Positions 1-7,451 are shown, counted from the stretch's first letter. The stretch: DNA of 8,243 nt from an uncultured Christensenella sp. (GCA_910578245.1 CAJTPC010000043.1:478-8720), one strand, 5' to 3'. Notes: a model not told the origin generated them from the sequence alone. Program-made: numbers and translations.

Positions 1-3000
1 CAGCCGCAGACGCTGGCTGACGTATCGTCGGATCAGACAAAGTGGTACGACTCGACAAAAATCACTCTATCATACCCGACGGGTATGATAGACGCCGGCA
101 CTTATCAAGTGACGGCGAAGATTTCCGACTCCGCGTTAGCGGAAGACCCTGATTACGCATTCAAAGGCGACCCCGATACGAGCAAAGGCGAGGACGCGCA
201 TACCAGAGTATTTAATTTCACCATCAAGAAAAAGAAAATCGGCGTCATTGTGGCGCTCAACACGGGCGGTATGCCGGTCGTGTCGCTGAAAAATTCCACG
301 GACGTATACACAGGCGACGACGACGTCAACGGGCGAGCGCCAAAGCTTGCATTTAATTATACAAGTATCAACGGTTACAACGATACGGTAAGACCTACTG
401 CGGTGGGTACGTATACGGCTACGGCAATAATAAGCAATGCAAGTTGTAACTATGAATTAGACAATACGTATTCAATCCAATTCAAAATCGACAAGAAAGA
501 CGTGCCAAAACCTGCGATATCGGGACAGAGCAGTAAGCAGTACACGGGCGAGGACATCACCTTCACAATGACGGGAGGTGACAACCCCGATATTACGATA
601 GAGTTGCCTGCCGGAATGACGAGGTCGGGCAACACGTTAAGCGCAAAGAATGCAGGTACATACAAAGTGGTGTGCAAGTTGACGGACAACGGCGTGGCTA
701 CGCAGTGGCCCGACGGAACGAGCGCGGCGATAGAATTGACGTATGAGATTACCAAAAAGCCGTTGACGTTGACGATATCCTGCTCGATATCCGATTTCAC
801 ATGGAACGTAGGCGACAGACCTGTCGTAACTATAGTGGGCGACAGTTACGAAAACGACAGTACGGAGCTTTATATATATTATATTGATAATAATATAGGA
901 AGTTCTATCAAGTATGACAATATCAACGATGACAAGGTAATCACCGGCAAGACAAGAACGATAACGATGCCGGGGGATATACCGCAGGGTAGTTACACGA
1001 TATGCGTAGAGTTGTACGGTTCCAATAAAGACAACGACAACTATTCGTTGGCGGCTATAAAGACGCAGGCATTTACGGTAAAAGGACAGGGAATAACCAT
1101 GACCGACGCCGTAATTAATTGGAATTACAACAATATTCCAATCGGCAATCCTACGACGACCTACGTATTGACCTACACGGGTACGGCGTATCGCTTCGGC
1201 ATAGACGACAGCGTATTGGCATCGCACGGCGTAAAGATAGATATATCCAAAGGCACCAACGGTTACAGCGGTGACGTCACGGCAACGAATGCCAAGAGCG
1301 GTCTATATTCCGTCACGGTATACTTGACGAATTACGATTCCACGTACGAGAGTTACAATGCGCAATACACTCTACATTATCAAATCGACAAGGCTAAATA
1401 CGACCTATCGGGTTTGACTTGGCCTACCGTAAGTACTTTGGAGTACAACGGTTCGGCGCAGGGAATGGAATTGCAGGGTACTTTGCCTGCAGGCTTGCAA
1501 GTAACGTATTCGGGCAACAACAAAGCGCCTGTGGGAAGTTATACTACGACAGTTACTTTCAGCGTAAGCAGTAATTATATCAACAATTATTTTGTGCCTA
1601 CCGCAGGAGCCGGCGACACTTATACGGGTAGCTTTGATTTTACGTACGACTGGAGCATTATCAAGGCGACCTTGAATGCAAGCTGGAAGGACGACAACGT
1701 GGGCGACAGCGAGGTATTCAAATTGCCTACGCTAAGGAGCGTAGGTACGCTTGATCTGAATTCAATGGTAGATTACACCTATTACGACAGTGATGGCAAC
1801 GAAGTGACTTCTCTGCCTACGCAGGTTACGGAAGAGATGACTTTCAAGGCTGTGGCTAAGCTCAAATCTGCCTTTACAAGCAATTATCAATTTGCCAACG
1901 GTACGGATACGACAGACGAATACGTCTTCGTAATCGGTAAGAATAAGTATCCGGTAACACTGATACTGAAGTACAATGGACAAAATATCGACGGCGCGCG
2001 CTTGCCTTATACCGGCAATGCTTACGCGCCTACGATAGAAATCACCAAAGCCGATGGCGGTATCTTGCCCGCCGATATTACCTTGACGTATTTCAAGGAT
2101 TCCTCTACGTCTGGCACGACCGACGCGCCGACTCAAGTGGGCAAGTATCGCGTAGAGGCTACGCTCAATTACGGCGGAGATCTCAATTATATCGAGGCGG
2201 ACAGCGCCGTATTTGAGTTCGAGATAATCAAAGCCGACTTTGACGTAAGTTCACTTCAATGGCAGTACTCGCACGGCGACGTTAATGCTGTTTACGACTT
2301 TGCGCAAGGCAAGTGGTTGGACAGTAGCGGTAGCGAAATATTGCCGTTTACTTACGATACTACGGCGCACACATTGACTTTAGCGGGCAAGGACAACATT
2401 GCCGGATTGAGCGTCAGTGTGACAGGTAATGAGCAGACTGATGCGGGTACGGGATATTCGGCAGATATCGTATTCTCTTACGACACCGACAATTACAATG
2501 CGCCCAACTTCCCGACTTCGCTTGTCTGGAGCATTGCAAAAGCCAGCGTGGACACTTCGGGCATAGTATGGGGATATACTACGCTTGCCAATAGCGATGA
2601 GAATGCCTACGTAGGCGATTTGCCGTACACCAGACTTGACGGTGGCGGAGTGGTACATTACATCGTATCTCTTATCAACGTTCCCGACATATTGAAGAGC
2701 GCCATCACTTACAAGGGCGACAATCAAGAGCAGAGCGAGATTGGTACCTACGCGGTAGAATATACTTTGGCGGATTTGGGTAGCAACTATGAACCTATTG
2801 TTATGCCCAGCGGTCTGCAGAGCAAATTGACTTGGACTATTGTTCCCAAGACTATCGCCAAGCCGGTATTCGATGGCAGTTGGACGGTATTCGACGGCGA
2901 GGAACACGACTTTGCTCAGATGTTCGGCATAACCGTTGAGGGGTGGTACAACTATATGACTATGACGATTACCAAGGACGGAGAGACGTATGAGGGTATT

Positions 3001-5550
3001 GACGGAGATGGGTTAAAGGCTTTTGACGCAGGTATGTACGTAGTCAAATTCGACCTTATCATTTTCAATGAAAATAATCCCAACGTCAAGTGGGACGAGT
3101 GGCCGGACTATGAATACAATATTAAGATTAAGGCTTACGAGATAGACGTCAAGTCGGACGATTGGCAAGGTAACAATACCAATGCCGAAGTGCCGATGGA
3201 TACTTGGGTAAAGAGATACGTAGGTTATAGATACCTTGACGAGGAAGGCAATACTATTACGCTCAGTCAGATGCAACCTAATACGGTATATTACAAGGAG
3301 CTGTACGCCTTAGAGGGATACGAGGACGATATACTTATCTACGGCGAATACAGAAAGACAGTTACGCGTCCGGGGTCTATTATGACTTTGGAAAAACCTG
3401 TCTTTGACGATAGCAAGAGCATTACCTACAACGGCTCTGCGCATACTATCGAGGACTTCTTGAGAAAGCCTGCCGAGAGCGGCGTTAAATTTGAGGTGGA
3501 CGGCGATTTGATTAATGCCGGCGAATATACGGTAACAATCAGTATAGACCCTGAGACGTTTGTCTGGGAGGACGGTACTACCGATAGTTACACCGTGACT
3601 GTCAAAGTGGATAAGGCTGTCATACCGCAGAATAGATTGACTTGGGTAGAGGATAGCAAGGGCGTGCCGATGCTTTCTGTCAGCGGTTACGACGTGAAGT
3701 TTACCTATACTTATTATGACGCAGACGGCTTTGAACTCACCGCTGACGATATTGCCAACGGTCTTGACTACGCTAAGGTCGTAGCTAAGCTGGACGATAA
3801 TAATTTCGAAGTAATAGACGCTAATAAAGAGGTCTTGGAAGAGATTATCTACGACCCGTCATCGCAAGGCGGAAACAACGGCGGTAATAAACCTATCGGC
3901 GGTATTGTAGATTTCGGCAACGTGACCAAAGCGCTTCAAGAATGGTGGCAGGTTATCGCCAGTGTGATTAGTATCTTAATCATCGTTATTTGCTTGATTA
4001 AGGGTATTGGATTTGCCAAAAAGAAGAAGAAAGACAAGAAAGACGTTAAGAATAAATATTCTACGACGTTCTATGCTTCTATGGCGACAGGCTTGTTCGG
4101 CTGGAAAATGGACGCTTGGACGGCAATCGCTTGTACGCTTATGGGCTTGGCTGTCGCAAGTATAATATTCGCAATTATCGAGAAGAGCGGTTACAATAAG
4201 GCGGAAAGCGAATTAGAAACTGCTAAGGCAGAGTTTGATCAAGCTCACGCCAAGAAGAAAGAAGAAGATATGAGAATGATGATGATGGGCGTAATGGGCG
4301 CTAACAGCGGCGCGCAAGGCGCAGGCTTAGACATGGGCGCAATTCGCGGTATGATCAATGACGCAATGGCGTCCAACGTCCAGCAATTGCCCGACCCGTC
4401 GGCTATGAACAATGAGTTTATAGAAAGACTTATGGAGCAGAACGCTCAGAATGAAGAGCGTCTAAGACAGCTCAACGAGAAGAACGAAGAAAGGATTGAG
4501 CAGTTGATGCAACAGCTTGCCGAACAACAATCTGCAGAAAAGCCCAACGCCAATGATGAGCTTATGCAAGAGCTTCTCGACAAGGTACAACAACTTTCCG
4601 AGCAACCTGCCGATAGTCAAAACGATGAAGTTATCAAAAAACTCATGGAAAACCAAGAGTTGATGATGAAGAAGTTGGAAGAACAGCCTATCGAAAAGAT
4701 TGTCGAGAGAGAGGTTGCGTCTGCCAATGCCAACGATGAGCTTATGCATGAGCTTATCTATAAGGTACAACAACTTTCCGAGCTTCCTAAAGTTGCTTCG
4801 CTTGAGAACGATGGAATTATCCAACAGATTATAAGGACGCAGGAAGCGCTTGCTCATAATCAAGAATCTCTTGCTCATAATCAGGAAGCGCTTATGAAGA
4901 AGATTGAAGAGCAGTCTGTAGAGAAGCCCAACAGCGCTTATGAAGATACTATAAAGCAGATAGTAAAAAATCAAGAAATTCTTATGAAAAAAGTTTTTGA
5001 ATTGTCTGTAAATCAAAATGCTCAACCGCAAGTCGTCGAAAAGCAAGTGGTCAAAGAAGTGCCCGTTGAGAGAGTTGTAGAAAAGGTAGTCGAGAAAGAT
5101 TTGCCTGCGGTAATGCCCGTCATGGTACCCAGACCTAAGAAAGAGGTAGCTCCGCGCCTTACGCTCAAAGAGGCGTACGCTAAACTTACCAAACAACAGC
5201 AAAAGTTCTTTGACGGCTTGAGAGAATACGCTATGAGCAAGGACGATAAGTGCAAAGAGAAGATGTCTACGTATTTCACTACGATTGGACCGTCTACGGT
5301 AAATCCGCTCATCAAGTTGACTGTCAAGAAAAATACCACCGTTGCATTGTTCAAGATGGAAGACGAGTACATGAAAGACATTCGCCGTAACGCTACCAAC
5401 GATGGAGCAAAGATTAAGATAAAAGAGACCGAAGTCTTGATTGCCGACGCTCAAGCCTTTAATGCGGCAAAAGAAATGATAGACCTCAGAGTTGACCAAA
5501 TCGAAAGATACGCCGACTACCTTAGAGAGCAAAGAGCAATGAAGAACTAA
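1..5550 (+). CDS. Giant membrane-anchored protein with Ig-like repeats, coiled coil and unassigned C-terminal domain (5' partial)
   Basis: The frame is open from base 1, so the true start and any signal peptide lie upstream; 1849 residues are visible (numbered here from base 1). An AG-T-Y-V-type motif recurs at residues 32, 135, 218, 329, 433, 511, 713, 815, 914, 1010 and 1173, with a degenerate copy near 615. This is about every 100 residues, alternating with Y-T/N-G motifs, and it is the pattern of Ig-like MBG/YDG-type beta repeats in bacterial surface proteins. A Gly/Asn linker (1286-1301) leads to a membrane segment (1315-1333), a Lys-rich loop (1338-1352) and a second membrane segment (1373-1393). 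Next come a Met-rich stretch (1424-1432), a Gln/Glu-rich coiled coil (about 1471-1680), a Val/Glu run (1678-1700) and a compact C-terminal domain (about 1718-1849, starting LTLKEAYAKL). Inference: a long cell-surface stalk anchored by a two-helix hairpin. The positive-inside rule puts the Lys loop inside and both flanking parts outside. Adhesion or envelope structure is possible, but the function is unknown. Confidence 0.85.
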   Translation, partial: QPQTLADVSSDQTKWYDSTKITLSYPTGMIDAGTYQVTAKISDSALAEDPDYAFKGDPDTSKGEDAHTRVFNFTIKKKKIGVIVALNTGGMPVVSLKNSTDVYTGDDDVNGRAPKLAFNYTSINGYNDTVRPTAVGTYTATAIISNASCNYELDNTYSIQFKIDKKDVPKPAISGQSSKQYTGEDITFTMTGGDNPDITIELPAGMTRSGNTLSAKNAGTYKVVCKLTDNGVATQWPDGTSAAIELTYEITKKPLTLTISCSISDFTWNVGDRPVVTIVGDSYENDSTELYIYYIDNNIGSSIKYDNINDDKVITGKTRTITMPGDIPQGSYTICVELYGSNKDNDNYSLAAIKTQAFTVKGQGITMTDAVINWNYNNIPIGNPTTTYVLTYTGTAYRFGIDDSVLASHGVKIDISKGTNGYSGDVTATNAKSGLYSVTVYLTNYDSTYESYNAQYTLHYQIDKAKYDLSGLTWPTVSTLEYNGSAQGMELQGTLPAGLQVTYSGNNKAPVGSYTTTVTFSVSSNYINNYFVPTAGAGDTYTGSFDFTYDWSIIKATLNASWKDDNVGDSEVFKLPTLRSVGTLDLNSMVDYTYYDSDGNEVTSLPTQVTEEMTFKAVAKLKSAFTSNYQFANGTDTTDEYVFVIGKNKYPVTLILKYNGQNIDGARLPYTGNAYAPTIEITKADGGILPADITLTYFKDSSTSGTTDAPTQVGKYRVEATLNYGGDLNYIEADSAVFEFEIIKADFDVSSLQWQYSHGDVNAVYDFAQGKWLDSSGSEILPFTYDTTAHTLTLAGKDNIAGLSVSVTGNEQTDAGTGYSADIVFSYDTDNYNAPNFPTSLVWSIAKASVDTSGIVWGYTTLANSDENAYVGDLPYTRLDGGGVVHYIVSLINVPDILKSAITYKGDNQEQSEIGTYAVEYTLADLGSNYEPIVMPSGLQSKLTWTIVPKTIAKPVFDGSWTVFDGEEHDFAQMFGITVEGWYNYMTMTITKDGETYEGIDGDGLKAFDAGMYVVKFDLIIFNENNPNVKWDEWPDYEYNIKIKAYEIDVKSDDWQGNNTNAEVPMDTWVKRYVGYRYLDEEGNTITLSQMQPNTVYYKELYALEGYEDDILIYGEYRKTVTRPGSIMTLEKPVFDDSKSITYNGSAHTIEDFLRKPAESGVKFEVDGDLINAGEYTVTISIDPETFVWEDGTTDSYTVTVKVDKAVIPQNRLTWVEDSKGVPMLSVSGYDVKFTYTYYDADGFELTADDIANGLDYAKVVAKLDDNNFEVIDANKEVLEEIIYDPSSQGGNNGGNKPIGGIVDFGNVTKALQEWWQVIASVISILIIVICLIKGIGFAKKKKKDKKDVKNKYSTTFYASMATGLFGWKMDAWTAIACTLMGLAVASIIFAIIEKSGYNKAESELETAKAEFDQAHAKKKEEDMRMMMMGVMGANSGAQGAGLDMGAIRGMINDAMASNVQQLPDPSAMNNEFIERLMEQNAQNEERLRQLNEKNEERIEQLMQQLAEQQSAEKPNANDELMQELLDKVQQLSEQPADSQNDEVIKKLMENQELMMKKLEEQPIEKIVEREVASANANDELMHELIYKVQQLSELPKVASLENDGIIQQIIRTQEALAHNQESLAHNQEALMKKIEEQSVEKPNSAYEDTIKQIVKNQEILMKKVFELSVNQNAQPQVVEKQVVKEVPVERVVEKVVEKDLPAVMPVMVPRPKKEVAPRLTLKEAYAKLTKQQQKFFDGLREYAMSKDDKCKEKMSTYFTTIGPSTVNPLIKLTVKKNTTVALFKMEDEYMKDIRRNATNDGAKIKIKETEVLIADAQAFNAAKEMIDLRVDQIERYADYLREQRAMKN
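4549..4995 (+). repeat. Internal coiled-coil repeats with 180-bp offset
   Basis: Within the giant gene, the segment starting at 4549 (ANDELMQELL, then KVQQLSE) recurs at 4729 (ANDELMHELI, then KVQQLSE), exactly 180 bp or 60 codons later, with clear DNA-level identity at the start of each unit. The ends of the units also match: an NQE-LMKK-EEQ pattern occurs in both, and a shorter third version ends at about 4995. Inside the second unit the heptad LAHNQES/LAHNQEA is a 21-bp tandem duplication (4849-4869 and 4870-4890) that preserves coiled-coil register. This looks like growth of a coiled-coil rod by duplication. Confidence 0.75.
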
Positions 5551-5560
5551 GCAACTTAAA

Positions 5561-5643
5561 AGTATTTGCTCCTAAAGCAGGGTAATAGAAGAAGTGAGAT
5601 ACATCGTATCTCACTTTCTATTTCTCGCCAAGAAGCAACTTCT
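5561..5643. repeat. Palindromic repeat copy 1, probable terminator of the giant gene
   Basis: Ten bases after the stop codon there is a hairpin with a perfect 10-bp stem, AGTGAGATAC (5593-5602), loop ATC, GTATCTCACT (5606-5615). It is flanked by weaker outer pairing (AGTATTTGC against GCAACTTCT, two mismatches). Positions 5574-5643 match 7023-7092 in 67 of 70 bases. The right side runs into T-rich sequence (TTTAATTTTTC and a run of seven Ts nearby), so transcription from the left probably ends here. It may also belong to a dispersed palindromic repeat family, because the same sequence recurs after the Fic gene. Confidence 0.8.
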
Positions 5644-5737
5644 ATTTAATTTTTCATTATTTTTTTAATAATAAATGAATTTTACCTATTTTCTTTCAAA
5701 AAAATGGCAAAAATTAAAAATAAAGTATCATATTTTA

Positions 5738-5766
5738 TTGTAAAGTTAAAAAAATTATGATATTAT
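5738..5766 (+). promoter_or_regulatory. Candidate sigma-A promoter of the Fic gene
   Basis: TTGTAA (5738-5743), a 17-nt spacer and TATTAT (5761-5766), preceded by TGA as an extended -10. The predicted start of transcription near 5773 would leave a leader of only about 11 nt before the ATG at 5784. The surrounding DNA is very AT-rich, so chance matches are likely and this call is tentative. Confidence 0.4.
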
Positions 5767-5771
5767 TTATT

Positions 5772-5780
5772 AAAGGTGAG
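5772..5780 (+). promoter_or_regulatory. Ribosome binding site deciding the Fic start
   Basis: AAAGGTGAG precedes the ATG at 5784 and pairs with the 3' end of 16S rRNA through GGTGA. The in-frame ATG at 5757 has no comparable site and lies inside the candidate promoter, so 5784 is the preferred start. Confidence 0.7.
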
Positions 5781-5783
5781 TTT

Positions 5784-6986
5784 ATGCAATATAAAAACTT
5801 AGAAAAGTTCTTTTACAATAGCAAACAAGAGTATGAAGAAAAGTATGCAGAATATTTTAATGGCTTAGCTACACAAAAACTTGATTTCGAAATAAATGGT
5901 AATCAAGCATTTTACGTATGCGCTCAAGAAGTTACCAAATTGTTATACGATATAATGCAAGCAAATCGAAAACTTGACCGTATTTGTAATAGCTTACCCG
6001 GAGTAGCATTGAGTCAATACAGAAGAAATAGGTTAATTGATGAGATTAATATTACTAATGAAATTGAGGGCGTGCATAGTACTAAACGGGAAATCAGTGA
6101 TATACTCGATAACATAATAAGTAAGGACAAATCATTACGTTTTTTGAATCTTGTAAAGAAATACGAAAGAATTATGGACGGCGATGAAATTAGTTTGCAC
6201 ACTTGCGAAGACGTACGTAAATTATACGATGAAATTGTTTTGCCGGAAGTTGTTGCGGAATGTCCAAATAATAGACCTGACGGAAAGTATTTTAGAAAAA
6301 GTAGCGTAAGTGTTTGGAGTAATAAACAACAACAGATTCACGTTGGTATAATGCCGGAAGAAGCAATAAACAACGCTATGGATAAAGCGCTTGCTATATT
6401 GAATGATAATAATGGAAATAGGCTTATAAATATAGCAATATTTCACTATTTGTTAGGCTATATTCATCCGTTTTATGATGGGAACGGGCGTATGAATAGA
6501 TTTATCAGTAGTTATATGCTGTCAAAAGAATTAAATTATTTGATAAGTTACGGTTTATCAACGGTAATAAAGGAAAATAAAGCTAGATATAACAAATTAT
6601 TTAATATAACAAATAATAAAATCAATAGAGGAGATCTTACTCTGTTTATATTGAATTTTTTGGAATTTATAAAAATAAGTTTGTTGCATATGGCTGATAA
6701 ACTAGAAGAAAAGGCGGTAAGACTTGATTATTATGAGGCTGTGTTACAAAAGATATATAAAGGTAAAGAAAAATACTTTAACGTAATTTTTTACCTATTG
6801 CAAAATACACTTTTTGGTTTTGAAGGTCTTAAGATGACTGATTTGAAAGATATGCTTCTTTTCAGTTATCCGGTGATAAAGAATGTGCTTGAAGAAAATA
6901 AGGACATCGTTGTTAGCAAAAAAATCGGCAAGAGAGATGTTTACAGCATAAATCTAAGGGAACTAGATAAAGTCGATATGGAATGA
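5784..6986 (+). CDS. Fic family protein, probable AMP-transferase (class II)
   Basis: A complete 400-residue protein. The Fic catalytic loop is intact at residues 228-239, HPFYDGNGRMNR, matching the family signature HPFxDGNGRxxR with the essential His at 228. An inhibitory-helix motif TNEIEG (residues 91-96, pattern S/T-xxx-E-G) lies upstream in the same chain, which places it among class II, self-inhibited Fic proteins. Known family chemistry is transfer of AMP from ATP to a hydroxyl side chain of a target protein; some members use other nucleotides or phosphates. Residues about 170-190 probably form the target-docking flap. Residues about 330-395 look like a winged-helix tail, common in this architecture, that may bind DNA. 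No separate antitoxin gene is seen, as expected when the inhibitory helix is built in. The gene is much more AT-rich than the giant gene (17 G/C in bases 6421-6480 against 29 in 2041-2100) and is bracketed by matching palindromes, suggesting transfer. The target is unknown. Confidence 0.93.
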   Translation: MQYKNLEKFFYNSKQEYEEKYAEYFNGLATQKLDFEINGNQAFYVCAQEVTKLLYDIMQANRKLDRICNSLPGVALSQYRRNRLIDEINITNEIEGVHSTKREISDILDNIISKDKSLRFLNLVKKYERIMDGDEISLHTCEDVRKLYDEIVLPEVVAECPNNRPDGKYFRKSSVSVWSNKQQQIHVGIMPEEAINNAMDKALAILNDNNGNRLINIAIFHYLLGYIHPFYDGNGRMNRFISSYMLSKELNYLISYGLSTVIKENKARYNKLFNITNNKINRGDLTLFILNFLEFIKISLLHMADKLEEKAVRLDYYEAVLQKIYKGKEKYFNVIFYLLQNTLFGFEGLKMTDLKDMLLFSYPVIKNVLEENKDIVVSKKIGKRDVYSINLRELDKVDME

Positions 6987-7006
6987 AATAATAAATTAGT
7001 AACTAC

Positions 7007-7092
7007 AAAAAGAAGTTGCCCAAAAGCAGAGAAATAGAAGAAGTGAGATACACCGTATCTCACTTTCTATTTCTCGCCAAGAAGCAACTTCT
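7007..7092 (-). terminator. Intrinsic terminator of the tRNA-Ser unit
   Basis: Read on the minus strand, the outer stem AGAAGTTGC/GCAACTTCT of palindrome copy 2 is followed directly by TTTT (plus-strand A7010 down to A7007), a normal terminator tail. On the plus strand the tail is only TTCTTAG, so termination of Fic transcripts here would be weaker or depend on the hairpin alone. Confidence 0.65.
7011..7092. repeat. Palindromic repeat copy 2 (complete nested hairpin)
   Basis: The outer arms AGAAGTTGC (7011-7019) and GCAACTTCT (7084-7092) pair perfectly. Inside them, GAGAAATAGAA (7029-7039) and AGTGAGATAC (7042-7051) pair with GTATCTCACT (7055-7064) and TTCTATTTCTC (7065-7075). This gives 21 bp with a 2-nt bulge and a 3-nt ACC loop. 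Bases 7023-7092 differ from copy 1 at three positions. The element lies 24 nt after the Fic stop and 6 nt beyond the tRNA 3' end, so it separates convergent transcripts. Confidence 0.85.
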
Positions 7093-7098
7093 TAGCAG

Positions 7099-7189
7099 TG
7101 GCGGAGAAAGAGGGATTTGAACCCTCGCTACGCTTTCACGTACTACTCCCTTAGCAGGGGAGCCCCTTCGGCCTCTTGGGTATTTCTCC
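7099..7189 (-). tRNA. tRNA-Ser (anticodon GCT)
   Basis: The minus strand folds into a complete type II tRNA. The acceptor stem GGAGAAA/TTTCTCC is perfect, with discriminator G and encoded CCA (7099-7101). The anticodon stem CTCCC/GGGAG encloses loop CTGCTAA, giving anticodon GCT (plus-strand 7153-7155), which reads AGC/AGU serine codons. A long variable arm (TACG/CGTA stem) is typical of serine tRNAs. The T arm is GAGGG/CCCTC with TTCAAAT in the loop. The D arm contains AAGAGGCCGAAG. It is a single gene with no other tRNA nearby, and its promoter and terminator are both visible. Confidence 0.97.
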
Positions 7190-7216
7190 AAAGTTGTTTA
7201 TATTAAGTTCTAATGT

Positions 7217-7245
7217 ATCATATCATACTTTTTGAATATTGTCAA
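7217..7245 (-). promoter_or_regulatory. Promoter of tRNA-Ser
   Basis: On the minus strand, a consensus TTGACA (plus 7240-7245) is followed by a 17-nt spacer and TATGAT (plus 7217-7222), with TGA giving an extended -10. Transcription would start near 7210, about 20 nt before the mature tRNA 5' end. It is the strongest promoter in the window. Confidence 0.85.
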
Positions 7246-7289
7246 AATATTTTCCTTAATTTGTTGATTTTTTATCCACATATTTTTTG

Positions 7290-7359
7290 AGTCCAATTTG
7301 TTTTCAAAAAGAATTATTGTCAATTATTGACGCATTTTTGAATATAATAAAATTGGACT
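7290..7359. repeat. Nested imperfect inverted repeat
   Basis: Three pairs of arms share almost one centre near 7324: AGTCCAATTT (7290-7299) with AAATTGGACT (7350-7359), TTCAAAAA (7303-7310) with TTTTTGAA (7335-7342), and GTCAAT (7319-7324) with ATTGAC (7326-7331). In total 24 bp can pair, interrupted by asymmetric internal loops. It could be an RNA hairpin, a protein-binding site or a decayed palindromic element. The TATAAT at 7343-7348 sits inside the right half. Confidence 0.6.
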
Positions 7360-7375
7360 ATATCGATTTGCTATC

Positions 7376-7425
7376 AGGGTATACAAATTTGTCATACCTA
7401 TTTGCAAACTAGGTGGTATTTTTTT
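7376..7425 (+). terminator. Terminator-like hairpin with a competing upstream hairpin
   Basis: ATACCTA (7394-7400) can pair downstream (ACCTA 7396-7400 with TAGGT 7410-7414, or ATACC with GGTAT 7415-7419), and the structure runs into seven Ts (7419-7425). The same ATACC can instead pair upstream with GGTAT (7378-7382), closing a hairpin that also contains ACA/TGT. The two folds exclude each other, as in attenuators. It may end a short RNA starting near 7355, since no gene precedes it. It matches no riboswitch class I recognise. Confidence 0.45.
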
Positions 7426-7451
7426 GTTGAAAAATAATAAAATTACCAAAA

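Noticed and set aside
4462..5532. Long open frame on the minus strand opposite the coiled-coil region.
   Set aside because: It is antisense to a well-supported gene, has Leu/Phe/Arg-rich low-complexity composition caused by Glu/Gln/Lys codons on the other strand, and has no ribosome binding site evidence.
5757..5783. Upstream in-frame ATG giving a 9-residue longer Fic protein.
   Set aside because: There is no ribosome binding site before it, it overlaps the candidate promoter, and AAAGGTGAG sits correctly before the ATG at 5784.
5561..7092. The repeat-flanked segment as an insertion sequence or a CRISPR array.
   Set aside because: There is no transposase, and only two repeat copies separated by a full gene, so neither an IS nor a CRISPR structure is supported.
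7272..7280. TTATCCACA, a perfect DnaA-box word in AT-rich DNA, as a sign of a replication origin.
   Set aside because: Only one box was seen and no dnaA, dnaN or replication initiator gene is nearby, so a single 9-base match is weak evidence.
7405..7425. CTAGGTGGTA resembling the start of a T-box antiterminator motif.
   Set aside because: The invariant ACCGCG part is missing, there is no room for a Stem I, and no aminoacyl-tRNA synthetase or amino acid gene follows.
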